Positions 1 through 6,096 of a stretch of DNA of 8,290 nucleotides are shown in pieces. The notes under the pieces were generated by a model. That model saw only the letters and a program-made list of their open reading frames with translations. It did not search any database and had not been told where the DNA came from. The position numbers and the translations under genes were made by a program. Origin of the DNA: JACVRX01 sp035697245. GTDB taxonomy: Bacteria > Actinomycetota > Actinomycetes > Jiangellales > Jiangellaceae. Where the stretch lies: contig DASSDH010000034.1 of NCBI GenBank assembly GCA_035697245.1, positions 1 through 8,290 on the forward strand, read 5' to 3'. Numbering within the stretch: the first letter of the stretch is position 1; the number at the start of each line of letters is the position of its first letter.

Positions 1-1
1 C

Positions 2-322
2 ATGCCGGCGCTGCTGACCGCCCCGGAGGGCACCGTGATCAACCTCAACGTGCCGGATCGTCGGCCGGACGGCGTGCGCGGTCTCACGCGAGCAAGACTC
101 GCCAGGTTCGGGCAGGTACAGATGACCATCGCGGAAGCCACCGAGGACTACGTGCGCATGTCCATGAAGGAAGAGGAGGCACGGCCCGAACCGGGCACCG
201 ACCTGGCATTTCTCCTCGAGGGATGGGCAACGGTCACCGCCATCCACACGATCACGGCCGACGAGTCCGTCGAGCTCCCGCTCGAGGATGCAGCTGTGAC
301 CACGTCACGCTCCGCGGAATGA
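2..322 (+). CDS. surE: 5'/3'-nucleotidase SurE, C-terminal part (5' end outside window)
   Basis: This is the last 106 residues of a SurE-type phosphatase, which removes phosphate from nucleoside 5'- and 3'-monophosphates in the cytoplasm using a divalent metal. The visible part starts in frame at base 2. The sequence NLNVPD near residues 14-19 matches the family's conserved N-x-N-x-P strand, followed by a GVRGLTRAR segment. Near the C-terminus, GTDLAFLLEGWATVTAIH (about residues 65-82) corresponds to the conserved TD...GYVSVTPL block. SurE proteins are usually about 250-270 residues, so roughly 150 residues, including the N-terminal DDG metal-binding motif, lie upstream of the window. The ATG at base 2 is therefore almost certainly internal. 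The reading frame ends in TGA at 320-322. Family assignment is by motif recognition; catalytic residues cannot be checked here. Confidence 0.8.
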   Translation: MPALLTAPEGTVINLNVPDRRPDGVRGLTRARLARFGQVQMTIAEATEDYVRMSMKEEEARPEPGTDLAFLLEGWATVTAIHTITADESVELPLEDAAVTTSRSAE

Positions 323-343
323 CCACGTTCACCACCCATGCCC

Positions 344-377
344 GTACACCACGAGGCCTGCAAGCCTGGTGATGTAC
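344..377. terminator. Possible hairpin 22 nt after surE
   Basis: An interrupted inverted repeat can form GTA-CACC-(acg)-AGGC-loop-GCCT-GGTG-(atg)-TAC. That is eleven pairs with one 3-nt bulge on each side and a six-base loop. It lies 22 nt after the surE stop, where a transcript end would be expected. There is no run of T on either strand, so it is not a classic intrinsic terminator, although many high-GC bacteria use hairpins without T tracts. The structure may be chance. Confidence 0.25.
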
Positions 378-394
378 CGACAGGCCTGGTGATG
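361..394. repeat. Short direct repeat, 20-bp period
   Basis: CAAGCCTGGTGATG at 361-374 recurs as CAGGCCTGGTGATG at 381-394, with one mismatch in 14 and an exact 11-base core (GCCTGGTGATG). The first copy overlaps the 3' arm of the hairpin at 344-377. Its role is unknown: it could be a small local duplication or paired binding sites. Confidence 0.5.
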
Positions 395-605
395 GCCTCG
401 GCTACGAACCCTGGCGCCGCGGTTGGCGAGGACGTCGGGCTTGGTTAGGGCGAAACACTGGCCGACGGCGTCGGCGTGGCATCCGAGGAGGTGCCAGGCA
501 AGGTCGCCCCAAACGGCGGAACGATTCCCTGGTCGGTGCATTCGCCCTTGACCGCACCTCCATAGCACCGTCGACGTGCGCGCCCAGGGATGCCAGGCTG
601 GAGTA

Positions 606-1559
606 GTGAGCGACGGCGGCGAGCAGCGCGAAGGTGTCTCGCTGACCAACCTCGACCAGCCGCTGTTCGACGGGGCCGAGGCCACCAAACGAGACCTCGT
701 GGATTACCTCGACGCGGTCGCTGATCGCATGGTCCCGGAGTTGCGTGACCGGCCGCTCTCGGTTGTGCGAGTGCGCAGCGGCCAAGAGCCGTTTATGCAG
801 AAGAACGTCCCGAAGTACACGCCGCCGTGGGTGCGGACAGTTCCGATCTGGGCGGCGGCGTCGAAGCGCGAAGTCTCCTATGCGTTGTGCAACGACCGCC
901 GCACGCTGCTGTGGTTCGCCAACCAACGGGCCGTCGAGTACCACCCGACGCTGTTTCGCGTCGACCGCAGCGATCGCTCGACGCACCTCGTACTCGACCT
1001 CGATCCACCGTCGCCTGCCGAGTTCCCGCTCGTGGTCCGGGCCGCCGAGCTGGTTCGTCAGGCGATCACCGACGTCGGCCTCGCCGGTGCAGTAAAGACG
1101 AGCGGAGCGAAGGGAGTGCACATCTTCGTACCGGTCGACGAGCAGGCGACGGTCGAAGAGGTCGCCGCAGCGACGCGCGCCATCGCGGCTCGGGCCGAGC
1201 GCCTTGACCCAGGGCTGGCCACAACCGCGTTCGTCAAGGATGACCGGGGCGGCAAGGTGTTCCTCGACTCGACCCGGGCAGGCGGCGCAACGGTGGTAGC
1301 CGCGTACAGCCCACGAGTGAGACCCGGTGTCCCGGTGTCGTTCCCGCTCGCTTGGGGCGACCTCGACCGCGTTGCCCCGGCCGACTTCACGGTGCACACG
1401 GCGGTGCGACTCCTCGCCGGCGAAGATCCGTGGGCCACCGCCATGCCGGCGCCGCAACACCTGGACGCCGAGCTGGTCGAGGAAGGTCGAGGGATCCCAA
1501 TCGCGCGGGTACAGGCAATGCACGAGGGCAAGCGGCGGGCCCGGGCACGCCGCAGTTGA
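606..1559 (+). CDS. Stand-alone LigD-type primase-polymerase (PolDom / PolD family)
   Basis: A 317-residue protein of the archaeo-eukaryotic primase superfamily, as in the polymerase domain of LigD. Such enzymes add NTPs or dNTPs at DNA ends and gaps and can prime synthesis, usually in end joining with Ku and a ligase, or in excision repair. Counting from the GTG at 606: an LTNLD block (13-17) opens the domain, an MQK motif carries conserved Lys66, LDLD gives the metal-binding Asp131 and Asp133, SGAKGVH (166-172) is the nucleotide-binding motif with His172, and VFLD gives the third metal Asp221. No ligase or nuclease domain follows, so it is a free-standing PolD. The start is uncertain: an upstream GTG at 576 would add ten residues, but those codons lack the G/C third-position bias, which begins at 606. 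Neither start has a well-spaced ribosome binding site (GGAG at 600-603 is only two bases from 606). The gene converges with frdD. Confidence 0.88.
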   Translation: MSDGGEQREGVSLTNLDQPLFDGAEATKRDLVDYLDAVADRMVPELRDRPLSVVRVRSGQEPFMQKNVPKYTPPWVRTVPIWAAASKREVSYALCNDRRTLLWFANQRAVEYHPTLFRVDRSDRSTHLVLDLDPPSPAEFPLVVRAAELVRQAITDVGLAGAVKTSGAKGVHIFVPVDEQATVEEVAAATRAIAARAERLDPGLATTAFVKDDRGGKVFLDSTRAGGATVVAAYSPRVRPGVPVSFPLAWGDLDRVAPADFTVHTAVRLLAGEDPWATAMPAPQHLDAELVEEGRGIPIARVQAMHEGKRRARARRS

Positions 1560-1567
1560 ACGAGCGC

Positions 1568-1603
1568 GAGCCGGTAAATCTGAGCGCGACCGGTTCAGCC
1601 GGT
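1568..1603. terminator. Candidate bidirectional terminator between convergent genes
   Basis: The 35-nt gap between the polymerase stop (1559) and the frdD stop (1595) holds three CCGGT-type half repeats. GAGCCGGT (1568-1575) can pair with ACCGGTTC (1589-1596) over eight positions, including one G-T wobble. Alternatively ACCGG (1589-1593) can pair with CCGGT (1599-1603) around a five-base loop that includes the frdD stop codon. The two hairpins exclude each other. There is no T tract. The position between convergent genes favours a shared terminator. Confidence 0.35.
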
Positions 1604-1948
1604 GAACAACAGGACGTATGCCGCCGCTATGGAGCCAACGACCGCCGCGCCGTAACACACGATGGCGACCTGGTTATCGACCCGGCCGAGCTGGAGTCCC
1701 TCGTGCAGCGTGTACCGGAACCGGTGCGCCCAGTGCACCAGCCCCAGAACACACAGGCCGAGCAGGACGATCCGGGTTAGCAGGTGACCGAGTACAGCGT
1801 CGAGGTGTGCATGGCCGGGAGGCTCGATCCAGCCGAGCGGAAATGCCAGCCCGAACAGGAAGAGCAGGATGGGAAAGAACAGCGCCGTGGCCACACCGCC
1901 ACCGCTGAACAGCAGCCAGACCAACGGCTCCACCGGACGTCTGCGCAT
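1595..1948 (-). CDS. frdD: Fumarate reductase membrane anchor subunit D
   Basis: This 117-residue hydrophobic protein is one of two membrane anchors that tether the FrdAB catalytic dimer and carry electrons from menaquinol. Three membrane spans are visible, at about residues 8-37, 55-78 and 93-115. The N-terminal PVEPLVWLLFSGGG matches the family's EPVFWGLFGAGG pattern. In the loop after span two, VHWAHRFRYTLHE carries His72, which lines up with the quinol-site His of E. coli FrdD; His75 and His82 lie nearby. The length is close to the E. coli subunit (119). The ATG at 1948 directly abuts the frdC stop (TAGATG), so translation is probably coupled. It is the last gene of the frdABCD operon. 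Anchor subunits diverge strongly, so the call rests on topology, the conserved motifs and gene order. Confidence 0.9.
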   Translation of the reverse strand: MRRRPVEPLVWLLFSGGGVATALFFPILLFLFGLAFPLGWIEPPGHAHLDAVLGHLLTRIVLLGLCVLGLVHWAHRFRYTLHEGLQLGRVDNQVAIVCYGAAVVGSIAAAYVLLFTG

Positions 1949-2368
1949 CTACCAGCCCACCACCAGCCAGAAGACGAACGCCGAGACCGCCGCCCAGCCC
2001 ACGTACTGCGAGGCCACCACCATCGACGACGGCACCGGCCGCCCTCGCAGGCGGGCCGGCACGGCCTGGGGCGTCAGACCGAACCAGGTGACGGTGTGCA
2101 AGAGAAGGAAGGCCAGCGCCACCACGTTGACGAGTACCACGAACGGGTTCGCGGCCCAGGACAGGAAGTCCTGATACTGATCGTCTCCCTGATACACGGC
2201 CCGGACGAACAGCAGCAGGAACACCACGAACCAGGCGACGAACACGCTGCTCAATTCGCGCAGGACGAACAGCAGGTAGCTCCACTTCGACAGCCACCAC
2301 CACAGCGACATCCGCGGCCGGTACGCCGGGGGGCGGACGTCGAACGACGTCGAACGATTGGTCGTCAT
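1949..2368 (-). CDS. frdC: Fumarate reductase membrane anchor subunit C
   Basis: A 139-residue membrane anchor of quinol:fumarate reductase. Three spans are visible, at about residues 31-56, 74-97 and 117-138. RPRMSLWWW before the first span corresponds to the family's RPM-S-WW signature. LREL places Glu38 where E. coli FrdC has its quinone-site Glu29, and LLHTVTWF gives His91, matching E. coli His82. No conserved pair of haem ligand histidines is evident, as expected for the haem-free type D complexes with two small anchors. The ATG at 2368 overlaps the frdB stop by four bases (ATGA), indicating translational coupling. Upstream in-frame starts would lie inside frdB and are unnecessary. Confidence 0.92.
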   Translation of the reverse strand: MTTNRSTSFDVRPPAYRPRMSLWWWLSKWSYLLFVLRELSSVFVAWFVVFLLLFVRAVYQGDDQYQDFLSWAANPFVVLVNVVALAFLLLHTVTWFGLTPQAVPARLRGRPVPSSMVVASQYVGWAAVSAFVFWLVVGW

Positions 2369-3105
2369 CGGCGGCCCCGGGGCAGGAGATAGGACTTCAA
2401 CGTGTCCATCGCCGCGGTGAGCTTGTACCGCTGAATGGCCCCGGCCGGATCCACGTGCTTGGGGCACACTCGGGTGCAATCACCGACGAACGTGCACCCC
2501 CATAGGCCGTCAGGGTGGATCAGCACGTCCAGCCGGTCCGCCGCGCCCTCGTCTCGGGAGTCAAGGTTGTACCTCTGCGCGAGGGCGATCGCCGCCGGCC
2601 CGACGAACTCCTCGTCGATCCCGTACACCGGGCACGCGGAGTAACACAGCATGCAGTTGATGCACATGCTGTACTGCCGAAACTCTTCCAGCTCGTCTGG
2701 CGTCTGCAGGTACTCACCTTCGGACACCGGCGCCTCGTCCCGGACGATCCAGGGCTTGACCCGCGAGAGCTTGTCGAGGAAGTCGTCGATGTCGACGACG
2801 AGGTCCCGCAGCACCGGGAAGTTGCCCAGCGGCTCGACCCGGATCGGCCCCGGCGCGTATTCGGTGAGGAAAGTGGCGCACGTCAGTTTGGGTTCGCCGT
2901 TGACCGTCATGCCGCAGCTGCCGCAGATGCCCATCCGGCACGACCAGCGGTAAGAAAGCGTGCCGTCCAGTTCGTCCTTGACGTAATTTAGGCCGTCGAG
3001 GACGACCCAGTCATCGCGCAGCGGCACGTCGTAACTCTGGAGGGTCGGCTCGGCCTCCTGCCCGGGCCGGTATCGAGCAACGTCGAGGGTAATGGTGTCG
3101 GCCAT
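2365..3105 (-). CDS. frdB: Fumarate reductase iron-sulfur subunit
   Basis: A 246-residue electron-transfer subunit that passes electrons from the quinol site in FrdCD to the flavin of FrdA at the cytoplasmic membrane face. All cluster ligands are present, with the spacing of E. coli FrdB. Cys56, Cys61, Cys64 and Cys76 fit the [2Fe-2S] cluster (SCRMGICGSC...LTC). Cys148, Cys151 and Cys154 with Cys214 fit the [4Fe-4S] cluster. Cys158, Cys204 and Cys210 fit the [3Fe-4S] cluster (CINCMLCYSACP and CTFVGDCTRVCPKHVDP). Two ATG codons occur in tandem. The first (3108) overlaps the frdA stop as TGATG. The second (3105) sits five bases after GGAAGG, a normal ribosome-site spacing, so 3105 is chosen. 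The stop overlaps the frdC start. Confidence 0.96.
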   Translation of the reverse strand: MADTITLDVARYRPGQEAEPTLQSYDVPLRDDWVVLDGLNYVKDELDGTLSYRWSCRMGICGSCGMTVNGEPKLTCATFLTEYAPGPIRVEPLGNFPVLRDLVVDIDDFLDKLSRVKPWIVRDEAPVSEGEYLQTPDELEEFRQYSMCINCMLCYSACPVYGIDEEFVGPAAIALAQRYNLDSRDEGAADRLDVLIHPDGLWGCTFVGDCTRVCPKHVDPAGAIQRYKLTAAMDTLKSYLLPRGRR

Positions 3106-3107
3106 CA

Positions 3108-4847
3108 TCACCTTCCGTAAACCCGCTCGCCTGGCGGCCACCGGGTGATCGTCACTGGCAGATACTCGATCCGGCACGACCCGTCGGGCTCCCGGTACGC
3201 GACGGAATGAGCGAGGAACCGTTCGTCGTCGCGCTTGGGGAAGTCGGTGCGCTGGTGGGCTCCCCGCGACTCCTCCCGACGGATCGCACTCTGGACGATG
3301 GCCTCGGACACGTCGAGCATGGCGGCTTGCTCGAGCGCTGCAACCAGCTCGGTGTTGAACGCCCGGCTTCGGTCGTCGAGTGTCGCCCGGGGAAGCCGCT
3401 CCTGGAGCTCGCGCAGGGTGTCCGCGCCCTTGGCGAGGGAATCGCCAGACCGATAAATGCCAGCGCTTTCCTCCATCGTGGATTGCATGGCGGTCCGGAT
3501 GGCCGATATCCGATCTTCGCCGCCCTCCCGGCCCAGCACATCGTCCTCCAGCCGGCGTCGCTCGTCCGCCGCCTGTGCAACGACTGCCTGGGTAGGCTCC
3601 TTCGCCCGCAGGGTGTACCAGGCCGCCGCACGTCCGGCTCTCGTACCGAACACGAAGAGCTCGGGCAGCGAGTTCGAGCCCAGTCGGTTGGCGCCGTTGA
3701 TGCTGACGCACGCAACCTCGCCCGCCGCGAACAGCCCCGGAATAGGCGTGGCTCCGTCGATGTCGGTGTGCACGCCGCCCATGACGTAGTGGACGACCGG
3801 CCGGACCGGCACCAACTCCTTCGCCGGGTCGATGTTCTGGTAGTTCAAGCACAGCTCGCGAACGAACGGAATCTTCGCGTCAATCTTGGCCGCGCCGAGA
3901 TGGCGCAGGTCGAGGTGCACCACGGGCCCGTACGGGGTCTCGATGGTGCGACCCTTCTCCACTTCGTGCTCGAACGCCTGTGAGAGCCGGTCGCGGGGGC
4001 CGAGCTCCATGCTGCGCAGAACGGGCGTGGGTGACGGCGTGCCGAGGTCGTAGTCCTGCAGGTAACGGTAGCCGTCTTTGTTGAGCAGCCAGCCGCCTTC
4101 GGCTCGGGCAGCCTCGGTGATGAGGATGCCGGTAAACGGCAGCCCCGTCGGGTGGTACTGAATGAACTCCATGTCCTTCAACGGCGCTCCGGCGCGATAG
4201 GCGAGCGCCATGCCGTCGCCGGTCTTGATGGCAGCGTTGGTGGTGAAGGGGAAGACGCGCCCGCAGCCGCCGGTCGCGAGAATGACCGAGCGGGCCAGCA
4301 GTGTCTCGATTCGGCCGGTCGAGATCTCGACAGCGACCACGCCCTGGACTCGACCGTCGTCGACCAGCAGCTTGGTCACGAACCACTCGTCGTAGCGGCG
4401 CACCGTCTCATACTTCAGCGAGGTCTGGAACAGCGTGTGGAGGAGATGGAACCCGGTCTTGTCTGCCGCGAACCAGGTCCGCTGCTTCTTCATCCCGCCG
4501 AACGGTCGCACCGCGATACGCCCGTCCGGCATGCGGCTCCACGGACAACCCCAGTGCTCCAGCCGCACCAGCTCGCGCGGCGCCTCCTTGACGAACAGCT
4601 CGACGGCGTTCTGGTCGCACAGCCAGTCCCCGCCGGAGATCGTGTCGTATGCGTGCTCGTCGAGACTGTCGTCTTCGGCGACGACGCCCGCAGCGCCCCC
4701 CTCGGCCGAGACGGTGTGGCTGCGCATCGGGTAGACCTTGGACACGACGGCCACGTCCAGGCCGGGGATGGTCTCCGCGGCGGCGATCGCTGCCCGAAGC
4801 CCTGCTCCCCCGCCGCCGACCACGATGATGTCGTGTGACGTGATCAT
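3108..4847 (-). CDS. frdA: Fumarate reductase flavoprotein subunit
   Basis: The 579-residue catalytic subunit reduces fumarate to succinate on covalently bound FAD. IIVVGGGGAGLRAA (7-20) is the FAD-binding dinucleotide fold. RSHTVSAEGG places His44 as the covalent flavin attachment site. Substrate-site residues are visible: His232 in YHPTGLPF, Glu245 in ITEAARAEGG, Arg285/Arg287 in GPRDRLS, His353 in VVHYVMGG and Arg388 in NGANRLGSNSLPE. The C-terminus GERVYGR matches my recollection of mycobacterial FrdA. The two small anchors FrdC and FrdD downstream identify this as fumarate reductase rather than succinate dehydrogenase. The start at 4847 gives MITSHDIIVVGG, like known homologues, with AGGA close upstream. 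In-frame ATGs at 4865 and 4919 are alternatives, but the latter would overlap add. add ends 58 nt upstream. Confidence 0.96.
   Translation of the reverse strand: MITSHDIIVVGGGGAGLRAAIAAAETIPGLDVAVVSKVYPMRSHTVSAEGGAAGVVAEDDSLDEHAYDTISGGDWLCDQNAVELFVKEAPRELVRLEHWGCPWSRMPDGRIAVRPFGGMKKQRTWFAADKTGFHLLHTLFQTSLKYETVRRYDEWFVTKLLVDDGRVQGVVAVEISTGRIETLLARSVILATGGCGRVFPFTTNAAIKTGDGMALAYRAGAPLKDMEFIQYHPTGLPFTGILITEAARAEGGWLLNKDGYRYLQDYDLGTPSPTPVLRSMELGPRDRLSQAFEHEVEKGRTIETPYGPVVHLDLRHLGAAKIDAKIPFVRELCLNYQNIDPAKELVPVRPVVHYVMGGVHTDIDGATPIPGLFAAGEVACVSINGANRLGSNSLPELFVFGTRAGRAAAWYTLRAKEPTQAVVAQAADERRRLEDDVLGREGGEDRISAIRTAMQSTMEESAGIYRSGDSLAKGADTLRELQERLPRATLDDRSRAFNTELVAALEQAAMLDVSEAIVQSAIRREESRGAHQRTDFPKRDDERFLAHSVAYREPDGSCRIEYLPVTITRWPPGERVYGR
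3111..3116 (-). promoter_or_regulatory. Ribosome binding site of frdB
   Basis: GGAAGG on the minus strand lies inside the last codons of frdA. It is five bases from the second of two tandem ATG codons (3105) and only two from the first (3108), so it favours 3105 as the start of frdB. It is one of the few recognisable Shine-Dalgarno sites in this window. Confidence 0.55.
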
Positions 4848-4864
4848 GTGTCCTGTGGTGTCCA

Positions 4865-4886
4865 TTCTGTTGTCGCGACCACGGAA
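4865..4886. promoter_or_regulatory. Imperfect 22-bp palindrome upstream of frdA, candidate operator
   Basis: TTCTGTTGTCGCGACCACGGAA is symmetric at 9 of 11 base pairs around a perfect GTCGCGAC core (4872-4879). It sits 18 to 39 bases ahead of the chosen frdA start, in the short gap after add, where a transcription factor site would act on an frd-specific promoter. The sequence does not match the FNR/CRP TGTGA-N6-TCACA pattern. It could also be a small hairpin in an add-frd transcript. Confidence 0.35.
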
Positions 4887-4905
4887 TCTTGGCACAACCT
4901 CGTCA

Positions 4906-6021
4906 TCACTGGACGCCACCGCGGACGGATGCGAATGCGCGCTGTGCGGCCAAGGCGGCGTATCCCGGCTTGACGACGTTGTTGATCAACTCCAGGCGCT
5001 GGTCGAACGGGATGAAGGCACTCTTCATCGCGTTGACGGCGAACCACTGGAAGTCGTCGAGGTCGTAGCCGAACGCGTCGGCCAGAAGGGTGAGCTCCCG
5101 GGACATCGAGGTGCCACTCATCAGCCGGTTGTCGGTGTTGACGGTCACCCGGAACCGCAGCCGGGTCAGCAACCCGATCGGATGCTCCGCGATCGAGGCC
5201 GCCGCGCCGGTCTGCACGTTGGACGAGGGGCACATCTCCAGCGGGACTCGCTTGTCACGAACGTATGCGGCGAGCCGGCCGAGCTCCACGATCCCGTCCG
5301 GGCGTGTTGTCACGTCGTCGATGATCCGGACTGCGTGGCCCAGCCGGTCGGCACCGCACCACTGCAGTGCCTCCCAGATCGACGGCAGGCCGAACGCCTC
5401 GCCGGCATGAATGGTGAAGTGCGAGTTCTCCCGCCGCAGGTACTCGAACGCGTCCAGGTGGCGCGTCGGTGGAAAGCCCGCCTCCGCACCGGCGATGTCG
5501 AACCCGACGACGCCCGCGTCACGGTGGGCGACGGTCAGCGCGGCGATCTCCGCGGACCTGGCTGCATGGCGCATCGCCGTCAACAACGTGGCGACGCGTA
5601 TCGGGTGCCCGGCGGCGGCTGCCCGCGACTCGCCCAGCCGGAAACCCTCGTCGACCGCCTCGACCACCTGTTCCAGGCTGAGCCCTCCACCGAGATGTTG
5701 CTCCGGGGCGTACCGGACCTCGGCGTATACGACGTTGTCGGAGGCGAGGTCCTCGGCGCATTCGGCGGCCACTCGGACCAAGGCGTCCCGTTGCTGCATG
5801 ACGGCGACCGTGTGGGAAAACGTCTCGAGATACCGCTCGAGCGGCCCTGAACTGGCCATGTCCACGAACCAGGCGGCAAGCTCGTCGGCATCACGGGTAG
5901 GCAGGTCGTGCCCGATGTCCTCGGCCAAATCCACGATCGTTGCGGGTCGCAGACCGCCGTCGAGGTGATCGTGCAGCAGAACTTTCGGCGCGACGGCGAT
6001 TTCGTCTGATCGAGGCGCCAT
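4906..6021 (-). CDS. add: Adenosine deaminase
   Basis: A 371-residue zinc enzyme of purine salvage that converts adenosine and deoxyadenosine to inosine and deoxyinosine in the cytoplasm. The metal-binding HDHLDGG motif carries His17 and His19. HAGEAFG supplies zinc ligand His205 and catalytic Glu208, LGHAVRI gives His229, and VNTDNRLMSG gives the zinc ligand Asp297. The classic TDDP sequence is TDN here. As I recall, the M. tuberculosis enzyme has the same variant, so this looks like the actinobacterial form rather than damage. CPSSNVQTGA (264-273) is the conserved substrate-pocket segment. The length fits the family. The ATG at 6021 is preferred because the conserved domain begins a few residues later. 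No ribosome site is visible, but a TANNNT box six bases upstream suggests a leaderless mRNA. frdA follows after 58 nt, so co-transcription is possible. Confidence 0.95.
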   Translation of the reverse strand: MAPRSDEIAVAPKVLLHDHLDGGLRPATIVDLAEDIGHDLPTRDADELAAWFVDMASSGPLERYLETFSHTVAVMQQRDALVRVAAECAEDLASDNVVYAEVRYAPEQHLGGGLSLEQVVEAVDEGFRLGESRAAAAGHPIRVATLLTAMRHAARSAEIAALTVAHRDAGVVGFDIAGAEAGFPPTRHLDAFEYLRRENSHFTIHAGEAFGLPSIWEALQWCGADRLGHAVRIIDDVTTRPDGIVELGRLAAYVRDKRVPLEMCPSSNVQTGAAASIAEHPIGLLTRLRFRVTVNTDNRLMSGTSMSRELTLLADAFGYDLDDFQWFAVNAMKSAFIPFDQRLELINNVVKPGYAALAAQRAFASVRGGVQ

Positions 6022-6027
6022 GAAACG

Positions 6028-6033
6028 ACCGTA
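6028..6033 (-). promoter_or_regulatory. Candidate -10 box for leaderless add transcript
   Basis: On the minus strand TACGGT fits the actinobacterial TANNNT -10 consensus. It lies six bases before the add ATG, which would put the transcription start at or next to the first base of the codon. No matching -35 box is evident, and no ribosome binding site precedes the ATG. Confidence 0.4.
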
Positions 6034-6058
6034 CCGTGCCCGGTGCTGGCGGCGAGCC

Positions 6059-6074
6059 GACCGTCTCGATGGTC
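6059..6074. promoter_or_regulatory. Imperfect 16-bp palindrome between divergent genes
   Basis: GACCGTCTCGATGGTC pairs at 6 of 8 positions around its centre. It lies between the candidate -10 boxes of add and the divergent membrane-protein gene, overlapping the region where the latter's -35 box would sit. It might be an operator, but imperfect symmetry of this size can arise by chance in GC-rich DNA. Confidence 0.2.
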
Positions 6075-6084
6075 CACAAGCCGG

Positions 6085-6090
6085 TAGAAA
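6085..6090 (+). promoter_or_regulatory. Candidate -10 box for the 6097 gene
   Basis: TAGAAA lies six bases before the GTG at 6097, the same spacing as the candidate add box on the other strand. It lacks the final T of TANNNT but matches TATAAT at four of six positions. No ribosome binding site is seen, so a leaderless transcript is the simplest reading. Confidence 0.3.
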
Positions 6091-6096
6091 CGACCC

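Larger units (their letters stand above)
329..541 (-). pseudogene. Possible small gene or gene remnant, unrecognised
   Basis: The minus strand is open from an ATG at 541 to a stop at 329, giving 70 residues. Between 410 and 499 the base use is what a real gene in this genome would show: by hand count, 27 of 30 third codon positions are G/C against 16 of 30 second positions. The peptide there contains AWHLLGCHADAVGQ followed by FALTKPDVLANRGAR, which reads like genuine protein, but I do not recognise the family. Outside this stretch (500-540, and toward 329) the bias fades and repeats intrude, and there is no convincing ribosome binding site beyond a weak AAGGG three bases before the ATG. It may be a fragment of a degraded gene, a very small gene, or coincidence. 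Confidence 0.25.

Noticed and set aside
576..605. Ten-residue N-terminal extension of the polymerase from the GTG at 576
   Set aside because: Only 6 of 10 of these codons end in G/C against 12 of the next 14, and the added residues fall outside the conserved domain. A weak TAGCAC box seven bases before 576 keeps it possible but less likely.
402..1658. Long open frame of 418 codons on the minus strand opposite the polymerase gene
   Set aside because: The translation is Arg/Pro/His-rich with no recognisable motifs, and the plus strand encodes a clear PolDom protein with all metal-binding residues. Only its last part, in a different frame from the 329-541 candidate, enters the gap.
2365..3852. 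Extended frdB reading of 495 residues starting inside frdA
   Set aside because: The first 247 residues are out-of-frame frdA sequence. The family N-terminus, the GGAAGG site and the overlap with the frdA stop all place the start at 3105.
4738..5850. Plus-strand open frame of 370 codons opposite frdA and add
   Set aside because: It runs across two confidently identified minus-strand genes and their gap, and its product is low-complexity with no family signature.
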